NCBI GenBank assembly: GCA_023078555.1
Contig: CM041199.1
Location: 8,747,315-8,811,314 of the forward strand
DNA: 64,000 bases
Source of the DNA: Ulva prolifera
Lineage: Eukaryota > Chlorophyta > Ulvophyceae > Ulvales > Ulvaceae
Direction of reading: 5' to 3'
The notes beneath the pieces are model-generated. The model made no database searches. It had not been told where the DNA came from and saw nothing but the letters and a program-made list of their open reading frames with translations. Made by a program: the position numbers and the translations under genes. Below, piece after piece: positions 11,601 through 24,214 of this stretch (position 1 is its first letter; each line of letters begins with the position of its first letter).

Positions 11601-11775
11601 CCTGGTCGCTTAAGCAACTCCTAAGCCAGTCTAGGCAGCTCCCAAGCATGTCTACTCAACTCCCAAGCATGTTTGCGTAGACTCCAGGCGGCTTAAGCAA
11701 CTCCCAAGCCTGTCTAGGCAACTCCCAAGCATGTTTGCGTAGAAACCTGGTCGCTTAAGCAACTCCCAAGCCTGT
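8647..11775. repeat. Higher-order repeat copy 2 (3,129 bp, short form)
   Basis: This copy and the next are in exact register at 3,129 bp: odd units 8819/11948 and 10704/13833, and the private variants CCTGTATAGTC (near 8664 and 11793) and GGTCACTTAAG (near 10505 and 13634). The interval from its second cassette to the next copy's first is 1,244 bp by odd-unit starts, about 0.64 kb shorter than in its neighbours, so one sub-block has been lost or was never gained. Confidence 0.82.
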
Positions 11776-14700
11776 CTAGGCAACTCCCAAGCCTGTATAG
11801 TCAACTCCCAAGCATGTTTGCGTAGAAACCTGGTGGCTTAAGCAACTCCCAAGCCCGTCTAGGCAACTCCCAAGCATAATTGCATAGATACCAGGTGGCT
11901 TAAGCAACTTCCAAGCCTGTCTACGCAACTCCCAAGCATGTCTAGTCAACTCCTCAGCATGTTTGCGTAGAAACAAAGTCGTTTTAGCAACTCCCAAGCA
12001 TGTCTAGTCAACTCCCAAGCATAATTGCATAGATACCATGTGGCTTAAGCAACTCCCAAGCCTGTCTAGTCAAGTCCCAAGCATGTTCGCGTATAGAAAC
12101 CAGGTGGCTTAAGCAACTCCCAAGCCCGTCTAGGCAACTCCCAAGCATGTTTGCGTAGAAACCTGGTCGCTTAAGCAACTCCCAAGCCTGTCTAGGCAAC
12201 TCCCAAGCATGTCTACTCAACTCCCAAGCATGTTTGCGTAGACTCCAGGCGGCTTAAGCAACTCCCAAGCCTGTCTAGGCAACTCCCAAGCATGTTTGCG
12301 TAGAAACCTGGTCGCTTAAGCAACTCCCAAGCCTGTCTAGGCAACTGCCAAGCCTGTCTAGTAAAGTCCCAAGCATGTTTGCGTAGAAACCAGGTGGCTT
12401 AAGCAACTCCCAAGCCTGTCTAGGCAACTCCCAAGCATGTTTGCATAGATACCAGGTGGCTTAAGCAACTCCCAAGCCTGTCTAGTCAACTCCCAAGCAT
12501 GTTTGCGTAGAAACCAGGTGGCTTAAGCAGCTCCCAAGCCCGTCTAGGCAACTCCCAAGCATGTTTGCGTAGAAACCTGGTCGCTTAAGCAACTCCTAAG
12601 CCAGTCTAGGCAGCTCCCAAGCATGTCTACTCAACTCCCAAGCATGTTTGCGTAGACTCCAGGCGGCTTAAGCAACTCCCAAGCCTGTCTAGGCAACTCC
12701 CAAGCATGTTTGCGTAGAAACCTGGTCGCTTAAGAAACTCCCAAGCCTGTCTAGGCAACTCCCAAGCATGTTTGCGTAGAAACCAGGTGGCTTAAGCAAC
12801 TCCCAAGCCTGTCTAGGCAACTCCCAAGCATAATTGCATGGATACCAGGTGGCTTAAGCAACTCCCAAGCCTGTCTAGGCAACTCCCAAGCATGTCTACT
12901 CAACTCCCAAGCATGTTTGCGTAGACTCCAGGCGGCTTAAGCAACTCCCAAGCCTGTCTAGGCAACTCCCAAGCATGTTTGCGTAGAAACCTGGTCGCTT
13001 AAGCAACTCCCAAGCCTGTCTAGGCAAGTCCCAAGCATGTTCGCGTAGAAACCAGGTGGCTTAAGCAACTCCCAAGCCTGTCTAGGCAACTCCCAAGCAT
13101 AATTGCATAGATACCAGGTGGCTTAAGCAACTCCCAAGCCTGTCTAGTCAACGCCCAAGCATGTTTGCGTAGAAACCAGGTGGCTTAAGCAACTCCCAAG
13201 CCCGTCTAGGCAACTCCCAAGCATGTTTGCGTAGAAACCTGGTCGCTTAAGAAACTCCCAAGCCTGTCTAGGCAACTCCCAAGCATGTTTGCGTAGAAAC
13301 CAGGTGGCTTAAGCAACTCCCAAGCCTGTCTAGGCAACTCCCAAGCATAATTGCATGGATACCAGGTGGCTTAAGCAACTCCCAAGCCTGTCTAGGCAAC
13401 TCCCAAGCATGTCTACTCAACTCCCAAGCATGTTTGCGTAGACTCCAGGCGGCTTAAGCAACTCCCAAGCCTGTCTAGGCAACTCCCAAGCATGTTTGCG
13501 TAGAAACCTGGTCGCTTAAGCAACTCCCAAGCCTGTCTAGGCAAGTCCCAAGCATGTTCGCGTAGAAACCAGGTGGCTTAAGCAACTCCCAAGCCTGTCT
13601 AGGCAACTCCCAAGCATGTTTGCGTAGAAACCTGGTCACTTAAGCAACTCCCAAGCCTGTCTAGGCAACTCCCAAGCCTGTCTAGTCAACTCCCAAGCAT
13701 GTTTGCGTAGAAACCTGGTGGCTTAAGCAACTCCCAAGCCCGTCTAGGCAACTCCCAAGCATAATTGCATAGATACCAGGTGGCTTAAGCAACTTCCAAG
13801 CCTGTCTACGCAACTCCCAAGCATGTCTAGTCAACTCCTCAGCATGTTTGCGTAGAAACAAAGTCGTTTTAGCAACTCCCAAGCATGTCTAGTCAACTCC
13901 CAAGCATAATTGCATAGATACCATGTGGCTTAAGCAACTCCCAAGCCTGTCTAGTCAAGTCCCAAGCATGTTCGCGTATAGAAACCAGGTGGCTTAAGCA
14001 ACTCCCAAGCCCGTCTAGGCAACTCCCAAGCATGTTTGCGTAGAAACCTGGTCGCTTAAGCAACTCCTAAGCCAGTCTAGGCAGCTCCCAAGCATGTCTA
14101 CTCAAGTCCCAAGCATGTTTGCGTAGAAACCAGGTGGCTTAAGCAACTCCCAAGCCTGTCTAGGCAACTCCCAAGCATAATTGCATAGATACCAGGTGGC
14201 TTAAGCAACTCCCAAGCCTGTCTAGTCAACGCCCAAGCATGTTTGCGTAGAAACCAGGTGGCTTAAGCAACTCCCAAGCCCGTCTAGGCAACTCCCAAGC
14301 ATGTTTGCGTAGAAACCTGGTCGCTTAAGCAACTCCCAAGCCTGTCTAGGCAACTCCCAAGCATGTCTACTCAACTCCCAAGCATGTTTGCGTAGACTCC
14401 AGGCGGCTTAAGCAACTCCCAAGCCTGTCTAGGCAACTCCCAAGCATGTTTGCGTAGAAACCTGGTCGCTTAAGCAACTCCCAAGCCTGTCTAGGCAACT
14501 GCCAAGCCTGTCTAGTAAAGTCCCAAGCATGTTTGCGTAGAAACCAGGTGGCTTAAGCAACTCCCAAGCCTGTCTAGGCAACTCCCAAGCATGTTTGCAT
14601 AGATACCAGGTGGCTTAAGCAACTCCCAAGCCTGTCTAGTCAACTCCCAAGCATGTTTGCGTAGAAACCAGGTGGCTTAAGCAGCTCCCAAGCCCGTCTA

Positions 14701-15566
14701 GGCAACTCCCAAGCATGTTTGCGTAGAAACCTGGTCGCTTAAGCAACTCCTAAGCCAGTCTAGGCAGCTCCCAAGCATGTCTACTCAACTCCCAAGCATG
14801 TTTGCGTAGACTCCAGGCGGCTTAAGCAACTCCCAAGCCTGTCTAGGCAACTCCCAAGCATGTTTGCGTAGAAACCTGGTCGCTTAAGCAACTCCCAAGC
14901 CTGTCTAGGCAAGTCCCAAGCATGTTCGCGTAGAAACCAGGTGGCTTAAGCAACTCCCAAGCCTGTCTAGGCAACTCCCAAGCATAATTGCATAGATACC
15001 AGGTGGCTTAAGCAACTCCCAAGCCTGTCTAGTCAACGCCCAAGCATGTTTGCGTAGAAACCAGGTGGCTTAAGCAACTCCCAAGCCCGTCTAGGCAACT
15101 CCCAAGCATGTTTGCGTAGAAACCTGGTCGCTTAAGAAACTCCCAAGCCTGTCTAGGCAACTCCCAAGCATGTTTGCGTAGAAACCAGGTGGCTTAAGCA
15201 ACTCCCAAGCCTGTCTAGGCAACTCCCAAGCATAATTGCATGGATACCAGGTGGCTTAAGCAACTCCCAAGCCTGTCTAGGCAACTCCCAAGCATGTCTA
15301 CTCAACTCCCAAGCATGTTTGCGTAGACTCCAGGCGGCTTAAGCAACTCCCAAGCCTGTCTAGGCAACTCCCAAGCATGTTTGCGTAGAAACCTGGTCGC
15401 TTAAGCAACTCCCAAGCCTGTCTAGGCAAGTCCCAAGCATGTTCGCGTAGAAACCAGGTGGCTTAAGCAACTCCCAAGCCTGTCTAGGCAACTCCCAAGC
15501 ATGTTTGCGTAGAAACCTGGTCGCTTAAGCAACTCCCAAGCCTGTCTAGGCAACTCCCAAGCCTGT
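11776..15566. repeat. Higher-order repeat copy 3 (long form)
   Basis: The first 3,129 bp (to about 14904) repeat copy 2. From about 14912 it follows a different path, with AAGTCCCAAGCATGTTCGCG where copy 2 switches to the next cassette. The added sub-block of about 0.66 kb resembles the one in copy 1. Odd units lie at 11948 and 13833. Confidence 0.8.
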
Positions 15567-17189
15567 CTAGTCAACTCCCAAGCATGTTTGCGTAGAAACC
15601 TGGTGGCTTAAGCAACTCCCAAGCCCGTCTAGGCAACTCCCAAGCATAATTGCATAGATACCAGGTGGCTTAAGCAACTTCCAAGCCTGTCTACGCAACT
15701 CCCAAGCATGTCTAGTCAACTCCTCAGCATGTTTGCGTAGAAACAAAGTCGTTTTAGCAACTCCCAAGCATGTCTAGTCAACTCCCAAGCATAATTGCAT
15801 AGATACCATGTGGCTTAAGCAACTCCCAAGCCTGTCTAGTCAAGTCCCAAGCATGTTCGCGTATAGAAACCAGGTGGCTTAAGCAACTCCCAAGCCCGTC
15901 TAGGCAACTCCCAAGCATGTTTGCGTAGAAACCTGGTCGCTTAAGCAACTCCCAAGCCTGTCTAGGCAACTCCCAAGCATGTCTACTCAACTCCCAAGCA
16001 TGTTTGCGTAGACTCCAGGCGGCTTAAGCAACTCCCAAGCCTGTCTAGGCAACTCCCAAGCATGTTTGCGTAGAAACCTGGTCGCTTAAGCAACTCCCAA
16101 GCCTGTCTAGGCAACTGCCAAGCCTGTCTAGTAAAGTCCCAAGCATGTTTGCGTAGAAACCAGGTGGCTTAAGCAACTCCCAAGCCTGTCTAGGCAACTC
16201 CCAAGCATGTTTGCATAGATACCAGGTGGCTTAAGCAACTCCCAAGCCTGTCTAGTCAACTCCCAAGCATGTCTACTCAACTCCCAAGCATGTTTGCGTA
16301 GACTCCAGGCGGCTTAAGCAACTCCCAAGCCTGTCTAGGCAACTCCCAAGCATGTTTGCGTAGAAACCTGGTCGCTTAAGAAACTCCCAAGCCTGTCTAG
16401 GCAACTCCCAAGCATGTTTGCGTAGAAACCAGGTGGCTTAAGCAACTCCCAAGCCTGTCTAGGCAACTCCCAAGCATAATTGCATGGATACCAGGTGGCT
16501 TAAGCAACTCCCAAGCCTGTCTAGGCAACTCCCAAGCATGTCTACTCAACTCCCAAGCATGTTTGCGTAGACTCCAGGCGGCTTAAGCAACTCCCAAGCC
16601 TGTCTAGGCAACTCCCAAGCATGTTTGCGTAGAAACCTGGTCGCTTAAGCAACTCCCAAGCCTGTCTAGGCAAGTCCCAAGCATGTTCGCGTAGAAACCA
16701 GGTGGCTTAAGCAACTCCCAAGCCTGTCTAGGCATCTCCCAAGCATAATTGCATAGATACCAGGTGGCTTAAGCAACTCCCAAGCCTGTCTAGTCAACGC
16801 CCAAGCATGTTTGCGTAGAAACCAGGTGGCTTAAGCAACTCCCAAGCCCGTCTAGGCAACTCCCAAGCATGTTTGCGTAGAAACCTGGTCGCTTAAGAAA
16901 CTCCCAAGCCTGTCTAGGCAACTCCCAAGCATGTTTGCGTAGAAACCAGGTGGCTTAAGCAACTCCCAAGCCTGTCTAGGCAACTCCCAAGCATAATTGC
17001 ATGGATACCAGGTGGCTTAAGCAACTCCCAAGCCTGTCTAGGCAACTCCCAAGCATGTCTACTCAACTCCCAAGCATGTTTGCGTAGACTCCAGGCGGCT
17101 TAAGCAACTCCCAAGCCTGTCTAGGCAACTCCCAAGCATGTTTGCGTAGAAACCTGGTCGCTTAAGCAACTCCCAAGCCTGTCTAGGCA
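15567..17189. repeat. Higher-order repeat copy 4, incomplete
   Basis: This begins like copies 1-3 (odd unit 15718 with the GCGTATAG tag afterwards) but lacks the second cassette. It passes through CATAATTGCATGGATACC units into the next block. It is shortened relative to the others, near 16260-16290, where CTGTCTAGTC is followed directly by the ATGTCTACTC trio. Confidence 0.7.
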
Positions 17190-18010
17190 AGTCCCAAGCA
17201 TGTTCGCGTAGAAACCAGGTGGCTTAAGCAACTCCCAAGCCTGTCTAGGCAACTCCCAAGCATGTTTGCGTAGAAACCTGGTCGCTTAAGCAACTCCCAA
17301 GCCTGTCTAGGCAACTCCCAAGCCTGTCTAGTCAACTCCCAAGCATGTTTGCGTAGAAACCTGGTGGCTTAAGCAACTCCCAAGCCCGTCTAGGCAACTC
17401 CCAAGCATAATTGCATAGATACCAGGTGGCTTAAGCAACTTCCAAGCCTGTCTACGCAACTCCCAAGCATGTCTAGTCAACTCCTCAGCATGTTTGCGTA
17501 GAAACAAAGTCGTTTTAGCAACTCCCAAGCATGTCTAGTCAACTCCCAAGCATAATTGCATAGATACCATGTGGCTTAAGCAACTCCCAAGCCTGTCTAG
17601 TCAAGTCCCAAGCATGTTCGCGTATAGAAACCAGGTGGCTTAAGCAACTCCCAAGCCCGTCTAGGCAACTCCCAAGCATGTTTGCGTAGAAACCTGGTCG
17701 CTTAAGCAACTCCCAAGCCTGTCTAGGCAACTCCCAAGCCTGTCTAGTCAACTCCCAAGCATGTTTGCGTAGAAACCAGGTGGCTTAAGCAACTCCCAAG
17801 CCCGTCTAGGCAACTCCCAAGCATGTTTGCGTCGAAACCTGGTCGCTTAAGCAACTCCTAAGCCAGTCTAGGCAACTCCCAAGCATGTCTACTCAACTCC
17901 CAAGCATGTTTGCATAGACTCCAGGCGGCTTAAGCAACTCCCAAGCCCGTCTAGGCAACTCCCAAGCATATTTGCTTAGAAAGCTGGTCCCTTAAGCAAC
18001 TCCCAAGCCC

Positions 18011-20060
18011 GTCTAGGCAACTCCCAAGCATAATTGCATAGATACCAGGTGGCTTAAGCAACTCCCAAGCCTGTCTACGCAACTCCCAAGCATGTCTAGT
18101 CAACTCCTCAGCATGTTTGCGTAGAAACAAAGTCGTTTTAGCAACTCCCAAGCATGTCTAGTCAACTCCCAAGCATAATTGCATAGATACCATGTGGCTT
18201 AAGCAACTCCCAAGCCTGTCTAGTCAAGTCCCAAGCATGTTCGCGTAGAAACCAGGTGGCTTAAGCAACTCCCAAGCCCGTCTAGGCAACTCCCAAGCAT
18301 GTTTGCGTAGAAACCTGGTCGCTTAAGCAACTCCCAAGCCTGTCTAGGCAACTCCCAAGCATGTCTACTCAACTCCCAAGCATGTTTTCGCGTAGACTCC
18401 AGGCGGCTTAAGCAACTCCCAAGCCTGTCTAGGCAACTCCCAAGCATGTTTGCGTAGAAACCTGGTCGCTTAAGCAACTCCCAAGCCTGTCTAGGCAACT
18501 GCCAAGCCTGTCTAGTAAAGTCCCAAGCATGTTTGCGTAGAAACCAGGTGGCTTAAGCAACTCCCAAGCCTGTCTAGGCAACTCCCAAGCATGTTTGCAT
18601 AGATACCAGGTGGCTTAAGCAACTCCCAAGCCTGTCTAGTCAACTCCCAAGCATGTTTGCGTAGAAACCAGGTGGCTTAAGCAACTCCCAAGCCCGTCTA
18701 GGCAACTCCCAAGCATGTTTGCGTAGAAACCTGGTCGCTTAAGCAACTCCTAAGCCAGTCTAGGCAGCTCCCAAGCATGTCTACTCAACTCCCAAGCATG
18801 TTTGCGTAGACTCCAGGCGGCTTAAGCAACTCCCAAGCCTGTCTAGGCAACTCCCAAGCATGTTTGCGTAGAAACCTGGTCGCTTAAGAAACTCCCAAGC
18901 CTGTCTAGGCAACTCCCAAGCATGTTTGCGTAGAAACCAGGTGGCTTAAGCAACTCCCAAGCCTGTCTAGGCAACTCCCAAGCATAATTGCATGGATACC
19001 AGGTGGCTTAAGCAACTCCCAAGCCTGTCTAGGCAACTCCCAAGCATGTCTACTCAACTCCCAAGCATGTTTGCGTAGAAACCAGGTGGCTTAAGCAACT
19101 CCCAAGCCTGTCTAGGCAACTCCCAAGCATGTTTGCATAGATACCAGGTGGCTTAAGCAACTCCCAAGCCTGTTTAGTCAACTCCCAAGCATGTTTGCGT
19201 AGAAACCAGGTGGCTTAAGCAACTCCCAAGCCCGTCTAGGCAACTCCCAAGCATGTTTGCGTAGAAACCTGGTCGCTTAAGCAACTCCTAAGCCAGTCTA
19301 GGCAGCTCCCAAGCATGTCTACTCAACTCCCAAGCATGTTCGCGTAGAAACCAGGTGGCTTAAGCAACTCCCAAGCCTGTCTAGGCAACTCCCAAGCATA
19401 ATTGCATAGATACCAGGTGGCTTAAGCAACTCCCAAGCCTGTCTACGCAACTCCCAAGCATGTCTAGTCAACTCCTCAGCATGTTTGCGTAGAAACAAAG
19501 TCGTTTTAGCAACTCCCAAGCATGTCTAGTCAACTCCCAAGCATAATTGCATAGATACCATGTGGCTTAAGCAACTCCCAAGCCTGTCTAGTCAAGTCCC
19601 AAGCATGTTCGCGTAGAAACGAGGTGGCTTAAGCAACTCCCAAGCCCGTCTAGGCAACTCCCAAGCATGTTTGCGTAGAAACCTGGTCGCTTAAGCAACT
19701 CCCAAGCCTGTCTAGGCAACTCCCAAGCATGTCTACTCAACTCCCAAGCATGTTTTCGCGTAGACTCCAGGCGGCTTAAGCAACTCCCAAGCCTGTCTAG
19801 GCAACTCCCAAGCATGTTTGCGTAGAAACCTGGTCGCTTAAGCAACTCCCAAGCCTGTCTAGGCAACTGCCAAGCCTGTCTAGTAAAGTCCCAAGCATGT
19901 TTGCGTAGAAACCAGGTGGCTTAAGCAACTCCCAAGCCTGTCTAGGCAACTCCCAAGCATGTTTGCATAGATACCAGGTGGCTTAAGCAACTCCCAAGCC
20001 TGTCTAGTCAACTCCCAAGCATGTTTGCGTAGAAACCAGGTGGCTTAAGCAACTCCCAAG
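18011..20060. repeat. Spaced duplication at offset 1,368 bp inside the 7-kb unit
   Basis: About 18011-18692 matches about 19379-20060. Shared rare marks are the CATGTTTTCGCG variant (near 18382 and 19750) and a complete cassette. One difference I saw is GAAACGAGG at about 19617 against GAAACCAGG. The same pair is present in the right 7-kb copy (about 25036-25717 and 26404-27085), so this event is older than the 7,025-bp duplication. 1368 equals twenty 62-bp units, six 21-bp subunits and the 2-base insertion. Confidence 0.78.
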
Positions 20061-20941
20061 CCTGTCTAGGCAAGTCCCAAGCATGTTCGCGTAGAAACCA
20101 GGTGGCTTAAGCAACTCCCAAGCCTGTCTAGGCAACTCCCAAGCATAATTGCATAGATACCAGGTGGCTTAAGCAACTCCCAAGCCTGTCTAGTCAACGC
20201 CCAAGCATGTTTGCGTAGAAACCAGGTGGCTTAAGCAACTCCCAAGCCCGTCTAGGCAACTCCCAAGCATGTTTGCGTAGAATCCTGGTCGCTTAAGCAA
20301 CTCCCAAGCCTGTCTAGGCAACTCCCAAGCCTGTCTAGTCAACTCCCAAGCATGTTTGCGTAGAAACCTGGTGGCTTAAGCAACTCCCAAGCCCGTCTAG
20401 GCAACTCCCAAGCATATTTGCTTAGAAAGCTGGTCGCTTAAGCAACTCCCAAGCCCGTCTAGGCAACTCCCAAGCATAATTGCATAGATACCAGGTGGCT
20501 TAAGCAACTCCCAAGCCTGTCTACGCAACTCTCAAGCATGTCTAGTCAACTCCTCAGCATGTTTGCGTAGAAACAAAGTCGTTTTAGCAACTCCCAAGCA
20601 TGTCTAGTCAACTCCCAAGCATAATTGCATAGATACCATGTGGCTTAAGCAACTTCCAAGCCTGTCTAGTCAAGTCCCAAGCATGTCTAGTCAACTCCTC
20701 AGCATGTTTGCGTAGAAACAAAGTCGTTTTAGCAACTCCCAAGCATGTCTAGTCAACTCCCAAGCATAATTGCATAGATACCATGTGGCTTAAGCAACTC
20801 CCAAGCCTGTCTAGTCAAGTCCCAAGCATGTTCGCGTATAGAAACCAGGTGGCTTAAGCAACTCCCAAGCCTGTCTAGGCAACTCCCAAGCATAATTGCA
20901 TAGATACCAGGTGGCTTAAGCAACTCCCAAGCCTGTCTAGT

Positions 20942-23053
20942 CAACGCCCAAGCATGTCTAGTCAACTCCTCAGCATGTTTGCGTAGAAACAAAGTCGTTT
21001 TAGCAACTCCCAAGCATGTCTAGTCAACTCCCAAGCATAATTGCATAGATACCATGTGGCTTAAGCAACTCCCAAGCATGTCTAGTCAAGTCCCAAGCAT
21101 AATTGCATAGATACCAGGTGGCTGAAGCAACTCCCAAGCCTGTCTACGCAACTCCCAAGCATGTCTAGTCAACTCCTCAGCATGTTTGCGTAGAAACCTG
21201 GTCGCTTAAGCAACTCCTAAGCCAGTCTAGGCAACTCCCAAGCATGTCTACTCTACTCCCAAGCATGTTTGCGTAGACTCCAGGCGGCTTAAGCAACTCC
21301 CAAGCCCGTCTAGGCAACTCCCAAGCATATTTGCTTAGAAAGCTGGTCCCTTAAGCAACTCCCAAGCCCGTCTAGGCAACTCCCAAGCATAATTGCATAG
21401 ATACCAGGTGGCTTAAGCAACTCCCAAGCCTGTCTAGGCAACTCCCAAGCATGTTTGCGTAGAAACCTGGTCGCTTAAGCAACTCCCAAGCCTGTCTAGG
21501 CAACTCCCAAGCCTGTCTAGGCAACTCCCAAGCATGTTTGCGTAGAAACCTGGTCGCTTAAGCAACTCCCAAGCCTGTCTAGGCAAGTCCCAAGCATGTT
21601 CGCGTAGAAACCAGGTGGCTTAAGCAACTCCCAAGCCCGTCTAGGCAACTCCCAAGCATGTTTGCGTAGAAACCTGGTCGCTTAAGCAACTCCCAAGCCT
21701 GTCTAGGCAACTCCCAAGCATGTCTACTCAACTCCCAAGCATGTTTGCGTAGACTCCAGGCGGCTTAAGCAACTCCCAAGCCTGTCTAGGCAACTCCCAA
21801 GCATGTTTGCGTAGAAACCTGGTCGCTTAAGCAACTCCCAAGCCTGTCTAGGCAACTGCCAAGCCTGTCCTGTAAAGTCCCAAGCATGTTTGCGTAGAAA
21901 CCAGGTGGCTTAAGCAACTCCCAAGCCTGTCTAGGCAACTCCCAAGCATGTTTGCATAGATACCAGGTGGCTTAAGCAACTCCCAAGCCTGTCTACGCAA
22001 CGCCCAAGCATGTCTAGTCAACTCCTCAGCATGTTTGCGTAGAAACAAAGTCGTTTTAGCAACTCCCAAGCATGTCTAGTCAACTCCCAAGCATAATTGC
22101 ATAGATACCATGTGGCTTAAGCAACTCCCAAGCATGTCTAGTCAAGTCCCAAGCATAATTGCATAGATACCAGGTGGCTGAAGCAACTCCCAAGCCTGTC
22201 TACGCAACTCCCAAGCATGTCTAGTCAACTCCTCAGCATGTTTGCGTAGAAACCTGGTCGCTTAAGCAACTCCTAAGCCAGTCTAGGCAACTCCCAAGCA
22301 TGTCTACTCTACTCCCAAGCATGTTTGCGTAGACTCCAGGCGGCTTAAGCAACTCCCAAGCCCGTCTAGGCAACTCCCAAGCATATTTGCTTAGAAAGCT
22401 GGTCCCTTAAGCAACTCCCAAGCCCGTCTAGGCAACTCCCAAGCATAATTGCATAGATACCAGGTGGCTTAAGCAACTCCCAAGCCTGTCTAGGCAACTC
22501 CCAAGCATGTTTGCGTAGAAACCTGGTCGCTTAAGCAACTCCCAAGCCTGTCTAGGCAACTCCCAAGCCTGTCTAGGCAACTCCCAAGCATGTTTGCGTA
22601 GAAACCTGGTCGCTTAAGCAACTCCCAAGCCTGTCTAGGCAAGTCCCAAGCATGTTCGCGTAGAAACCAGGTGGCTTAAGCAACTCCCAAGCCCGTCTAG
22701 GCAACTCCCAAGCATGTTTGCGTAGAAACCTGGTCGCTTAAGCAACTCCCAAGCCTGTCTAGGCAACTCCCAAGCATGTCTACTCAACTCCCAAGCATGT
22801 TTGCGTAGACTCCAGGCGGCTTAAGCAACTCCCAAGCCTGTCTAGGCAACTCCCAAGCATGTTTGCGTAGAAACCTGGTCGCTTAAGCAACTCCCAAGCC
22901 TGTCTAGGCAACTGCCAAGCCTGTCCTGTAAAGTCCCAAGCATGTTTGCGTAGAAACCAGGTGGCTTAAGCAACTCCCAAGCCTGTCTAGGCAACTCCCA
23001 AGCATGTTTGCATAGATACCAGGTGGCTTAAGCAACTCCCAAGCCTGTCTACG
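20942..23053. repeat. 1,056-bp tandem duplication (20942-21997 and 21998-23053)
   Basis: GGCTGAAGC, a private variant of GGCTTAAGC, lies at 21120 and 22176, and the CCTGTCCTGTAAAG variant lies near 21865 and 22921. The pair is repeated in the right 7-kb copy at 27967-30078. A further GGCTGAAGC at 30528 belongs to a later re-copied segment (about 27.8-28.2 kb copied to 30.2-30.6 kb at offset 2,383). 1056 equals fifteen 62-bp units plus six 21-bp subunits. Confidence 0.8.
21171..21211. repeat. Hybrid 41-bp monomer: cassette start, ordinary end
   Basis: It opens AACTCCTCAGC like the odd cassette monomer but ends CCTGGTCGCTTAAGC like an ordinary one. Copies start at 21171, 22227, 24069, 28196, 29252 and 30579. 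The simplest reading is a crossover or conversion breakpoint within the shared GCATGTTTGCGTAGAAAC. Except for 24069 they follow the GGCTGAAGC mark, so most descend from one event. Confidence 0.78.
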
Positions 23054-24214
23054 CAACTCCCAAGCATGTCTAGTCAACTCCTCAGCATGTTTGCGTAGAA
23101 ACAAAGTCGTTTTAGCAACTCCCAAGCATGTCTAGTCAACTCCCAAGCATAATTGCATAGATACCATGTGGCTTAAGCAACTCCCAAGCCTGTCTAGTCA
23201 AGTCCCAAGCATGTTCGCGTAGAAACCAGGTGGCTTAAGCAACTCCCAAGCCCGTCTAGGCAACTCCCAAGCATGTTTGCGTAGAAACCTGGTCGCTTAA
23301 GCAACTCCCAAGCCTGTCTAGGCAACTCCCAAGCATGTTTGCATAGATACCAGGTGGCTTAAGCAACTCCCAAGCCTGTCTAGTCAACTCCCAAGCATGT
23401 TTGCGTAGAAACCAGGTGGCTTAAGCAACTCCCAAGCCTGTCTAGGCAAGTCCCAAGCATGTTCGCGTAGAAACCAGGTGGCTTAAGCAACTCCCAAGCC
23501 TGTCTAGGCAACTCCCAAGCATAATTGCATAGATACCAGGTGGCTTAAGCAACTCCCAAGCCTGTCTAGTCAACTCCCAAGCATGTTTGCGTAGAAACCA
23601 GGTGGCTTAAGCAACTCCCAAGCCCGTCTAGGCAACTCCCAAGCATGTTTGCGTAGAATCCTGGTCGCTTAAGCAACTCCCAAGCCTGTCTAGGCAACTC
23701 CCAAGCCTGTCTAGTCAACTCCCAAGCATGTTTGCGTAGAAACCTGGTGGCTTAAGCAACTCCCAAGCCCGTCTAGGCAACTCCCAAGCATATTTGCTTA
23801 GAAAGCTGGTCGCTTAAGCAACTCCCAAGCCCGTCTAGGCAACTCCCAAGCATAATTGCATAGATACCAGGTGGCTTAAGCAACTCCCAAGCCTGTCTAC
23901 GCAACTCTCAAGCATGTCTAGTCAACTCCTCAGCATGTTTGCGTAGAAACAAAGTCGTTTTAGCAACTCCCAAGCATGTCTAGTCAACTCCCAAGCATAA
24001 TTGCATAGATACCATGTGGCTTAAGCAACTTCCAAGCCTGTCTAGTCAAGTCCCAAGCATGTCTAGTCAACTCCTCAGCATGTTTGCGTAGAAACCTGGT
24101 CGCTTAAGCAACTCCCAAGCCTGTCTAGGCAACTCCCAAGCATGTCTACTCAACTCCCAAGCATGTTTGCGTAGACTCCAGGCGGCTTAAGCAACTCCCA
24201 AGCCTGTCTAGGCA

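Larger units (their letters stand above)
17190..24214. repeat. Left copy of a 7,025-bp tandem duplication
   Basis: Every landmark from 17190 to about 23219 recurs exactly 7,025 bp later: odd units 17479, 18102, 19470, 20548, 20693, 20964, 22020, 23076 map to 24504, 25127, 26495, 27573, 27718, 27989, 29045, 30101. The left edge is where AAGTCCC differs from AACTCCC (about 17190/24215). The match ends near 23219/30244, where the right copy has GCGTATAG and the left GCGTAG. The last ~1 kb of this copy (23220-24214) has no partner at this offset. Confidence 0.85.
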
